A DNA stretch of 64,000 nt, from assembly GCA_007570785.1 (NCBI GenBank), contig ML664161.1, positions 44,906,938 through 44,970,937 on the forward strand, written 5' to 3'. Below are positions 61,481-64,000 of the stretch, one piece after another. Each line of letters begins with the position of its first letter. The stretch's first letter is position 1. Made by a program: the position numbers and the translations under genes. The stretch comes from Antilocapra americana (Eukaryota; Chordata; Mammalia; Artiodactyla; Antilocapridae). The notes under the pieces were generated by a model. That model was given only the letters and a program-made list of their open reading frames with translations, did no database searches and was not told where the DNA came from.

Positions 61481-62184
61481 CAACCCTGTGTGTATAGAAA
61501 CAAGACTTTTTTTTGCCTGTGGCAGCTCTGCCCTGGTGAGAGTTGAGCTTGAAAGTGCAGCTGCTTGACTTGTGGGTACCCTGGCGGCACCAAGTGTGCA
61601 GGGACACGGACTACCTCTGCCACAGGAGTTATGGCCCTATCAGAGGTTTTTTTAGCCTTGTAGCTGGTGATCAGAAGGCCTGTTTGGCCAGTCTTTCTCC
61701 GTAGTAGCTCTGCTCGTTCAGGCACTTACAGCGCTCCCTTGTGTGGGGTTCTTCTCTATTGTTCAGTGCATCAGGCACATAGAGGGGCCCCCTGCCTGGG
61801 ATCCTACTCTGTAGATCAGCGTATCAAGCACTTAAAGGGGCACCCTGGGTGGGGTCCTGCTCTGTAATGCAGTGCATCAGGCATTTGATGGGCCAGCCTT
61901 TCTATAGATCAGCTGCTGATGCTGACGTGTCAGGGGAGAGAGGTTATGGTTATGGCTCCACCTGCGACACATGACTCAGCTGTGTTACCTTGCTTCCTTG
62001 CCTGCCCGGCTTTCCTCCACCGGCATTTCCCACAGTCTCCTCCTTCACATCCCCTCAATCCATCTCTGCAGTCAACAGCAGCCCTCGCCCTGGGATTGCT
62101 CCACAATCCCTAAACTCCAGCTCCCAGCTACTGCGCCATCTAGGATATGTATGGCTGCGGCAAGGGTGATTCTCATTCCATTTC

Positions 62185-62340
62185 AGTCAGGTCAGTTGTT
62201 CAGTCGTGTTTGCCTCTTTGCGACCCCATGGACTGCAACATGCCAGGCCTCCGTGTCCATTACCAACTCCTGGAGTTTACTCAAACTCATATCCATTGAG
62301 TCAGTGATGCCATCCAACCGTCTCATCCTCTGCCCTCGGT
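62185..62340 (-). mobile_element. BovB 3' end fragment nested in the L1 5' region
   Basis: 'gtcaggtcagttgttcagtc' to 'gccatccaaccgtctcatcc' is the antisense BovB 3' end. It splits the L1 leader. Confidence 0.85.
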
Positions 62341-62711
62341 GGGTAGGGGAACTGAAGCAGGGGTCTGATCCCCACGTTGGAGCATCTGAGTCAGAGGAGA
62401 AACATTTAAGGCTGAGAGGGAAACAGCTGATTTGTGGCAGCCTAAATGGCTCCAAGATCACTGCAGACAATGATTGCAGCCATGAAATTAAAAGGCCCTT
62501 GCTCGTTGAAAGAAAAGCGCTTCTGTGTCTGAAGGTGTATTCCTGATGTATCCGTGGAGAAAGATGTATTCCACGTCCATCTACTACTCCGCCATCATGT
62601 TCCTCCTCCTTACTGATCTTAATTTGTGTTTAAAGCTGTACTTCTAGTTTCTCTCAGACAGAAAGTTAGAAATTTAATGAAATTCTGAATTTTATATGAA
62701 ACTGAAAATAA

Positions 62712-62800
62712 TTCAGTCTTGTCCAACTCTTTGTGACCTCATGGACAGTCCATGGAATTCTCCAGGCCAGAATACTGGAGTGGGTAGCATTTCTCTGTGG
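62712..62800 (-). repeat. Bov-tA type SINE, partial with internal deletion
   Basis: 'cagtcttgtccaactctttg' joined to 'ggaattctccaggccagaat'. The antisense head is missing. Confidence 0.8.
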
Positions 62801-62949
62801 TAAATTTTTTTTTTTCTTATGAATTTTCTATGGTAGACTATTTTTTTCCATACTTGATTTTATCTCCTTCCATTTTGTTATTTCTTTTTGCCAAAAAAAA
62901 GTGTAGGCTTATGGTAAGGAGGAGAATGACTCTAAGCAAAAATTAGACT

Positions 62950-63095
62950 TCTTATTGGGCTTTTTTGTTTGTTTTTCTTGCTGTACTGACTGCAGTGGCG
63001 TACAGGATCTTAGTTCCCTGGCCAGAGGTTGAATCCATGCCCCCTCCAGTGGAAGTGCAGAGTCATAACAGCAGGACTGCCAAGGAAGTCCCCTT
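62950..63095 (-). repeat. CHR-type SINE
   Basis: 'ggcgtacaggatcttagttc' to the antisense head 'ctgccaaggaagtcccc'. Confidence 0.75.
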
Positions 63096-64000
63096 GTTGG
63101 ACCTTTTAAGTGGACTTCATAATTATAATCTTTCAGCGACTTAATATCAATCTTTTTTAAACTTAAATTTTTCATGGAAGGTATAATTGATACTACCTTT
63201 GATATCTGAAATCTCAAAGCTAGAGGTTTTATTATCCATTGTGTCATTGAAAGATTACCTATAGGCATAAACATGTTTCTGCAACAAGTATTTATGAAGT
63301 TAATGAGGTTATTATGAAGCTAATTTGAAAACAACATCAAAGGGTTGTTATAGTCACTGTCTAATGATATAATGATACATTGATTTGTGTTCTACTCATA
63401 GGAAAGGGAAAACATGTACAAAGCATCAGTTTTTTATTTCCTACAGTATAGCTTTTGATAGGATTGGTCATGTCTATCTTGCTTGTTTTTAAAAAAAATC
63501 AAGAGATTAATAGCATTTTGTTGACCCCCACATTGTAATGTTTTTACCTTATAATTTTTCAGTTTTAGGCTTATTTGAATTATACCTGTTGATGAAGAAT
63601 ATGCTATATGAAGAACTTGGCACCAGTTTGTGTAAGAGAGTAAAGTTTAGCAGATTAGTGAACTTTATCCTGGTTTACCCATTATTAATAGCTGGAGCTT
63701 AAATACCAACTATGAAGCTCATATTGAAAGTTGCTTTAGCATTGTAAACCAGAGGTCACCTCTACCACCTCTGAGTATGACAGGTAGTGCCTCCATGTTC
63801 TGAGAGTAAAGCCACTAAAATGATATGTTATTCATTAGCCTGAGGTTGAACAATGTCATCTCTGACTTCAGGGTTGCTAATCACAGATCATAAAGGTAGA
63901 GAATACTTTGAATACTCTCAGTAGAGCCTTTCTACTTGTCTTCTCACAAAGGTATTTAGGGAAAGATAAGTGTCATCAAATAATTATGTGTCTGTGGGTT

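Larger units (their letters stand above)
54749..62620 (-). mobile_element. Near full-length L1 LINE, antisense in ATG3 intron 4
   Basis: The 3' end with a T-run is at about 54759, and the 5' end at about 62608 carries the L1-type start (plus strand: 'ccgccatcatgttcctcctc'). CTTACTGA-A/T-CTT at 54749-54760 and 62609-62620 looks like the target-site duplication, with one difference. Inside are a readable ORF1 remnant (coiled coil and C-terminal part, 58855-58255), an endonuclease end with SRIDHILGHK (about 57480), reverse transcriptase blocks [16 protein letters not shown] (about 56680) and FADD (56013-56002), and an ORF2 C-terminal [18 protein letters not shown] near 55500. Several frame breaks make it inactive. 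The 5' region is long and carries an internal tandem repeat and nested SINEs. Confidence 0.95.
54729..64000 (+). other. ATG3: ATG3 intron 4 (runs past the window end)
   Basis: Most of it is one antisense L1. After 62620 there is unique AT-rich sequence with a partial SINE and a CHR SINE. From 63110 to 64000 I see nothing but intronic sequence. Confidence 0.85.

Noticed and set aside
62621..64000. Further ATG3 exon
   Set aside because: No splice-flanked segment encodes the expected cysteine-containing continuation after residue 78. Only SINE and intronic sequence were found.

Overview
This is nuclear DNA of a ruminant, most likely a bovid. The diagnosis rests on the interspersed repeats: many Bov-tA and Bov-A2 tRNA-type SINEs, BovB (RTE) LINE fragments with their typical 3' end, CHR-type SINEs, ruminant-style L1 copies, and an LTR with a familiar ruminant R/U5 region. 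The sequence alone does not tell me the species. The gene order CCDC80 - SLC35A5 - ATG3 is the conserved block of human 3q13.2. No bacterial, viral-genome or CRISPR content was seen. Layout: (1) 1-9.07 kb, plus strand: the last three coding exons of CCDC80 (5255-5358, 7806-7886, 8561-8907), its stop codon, a short 3' UTR and a polyadenylation signal. Upstream exons lie outside the window, and 1-5254 reads as intron. (2) 9.07-about 21.2 kb: intergenic, with SINEs, BovB and L1 pieces, an LTR-like stretch and one unexplained CpG-bearing block near 18 kb. (3) 22.4-44.1 kb, minus strand: the whole coding sequence of SLC35A5, a ten-helix SLC35-type transporter, in six coding exons plus one non-coding first exon. 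Every splice junction could be read by eye and the frame closes at 425 codons, or 424 with the alternative acceptor of a tandem NAGNAG site. Its introns carry a 2-kb BovB LINE, a solo LTR, a 5'-inverted L1, an L2 relic and many SINEs. (4) 43.9-44.8 kb: a CpG-island bidirectional promoter shared by SLC35A5 (minus) and ATG3 (plus), with NRF1-, ETS- and Sp1-like sites and two close CACGTG elements matching the TFEB/CLEAR consensus. (5) 44.7 kb to the window end, plus strand: the first four coding exons of ATG3, codons 1-78 plus one base of codon 79. A near full-length antisense L1 (54.76-62.61 kb, recognisable target-site duplication) fills most of intron 4, and the remaining exons lie beyond the window. 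The two complete protein stories are conventional: ATG3 is the E2-like enzyme of LC3/GABARAP lipidation, SLC35A5 is a Golgi nucleotide-sugar-type transporter, and CCDC80 is a secreted matrix protein. I found no convincing undescribed system. The most interesting leads are regulatory or structural: the paired CLEAR-like sites, upstream ORFs in the SLC35A5 leader, the NAGNAG acceptor, an oppositely oriented SINE pair beside a SLC35A5 exon, a 58-bp-armed inverted repeat at 527-727, the unexplained block at 17.94-18.21 kb, and the L1 whose 5' end points into ATG3.
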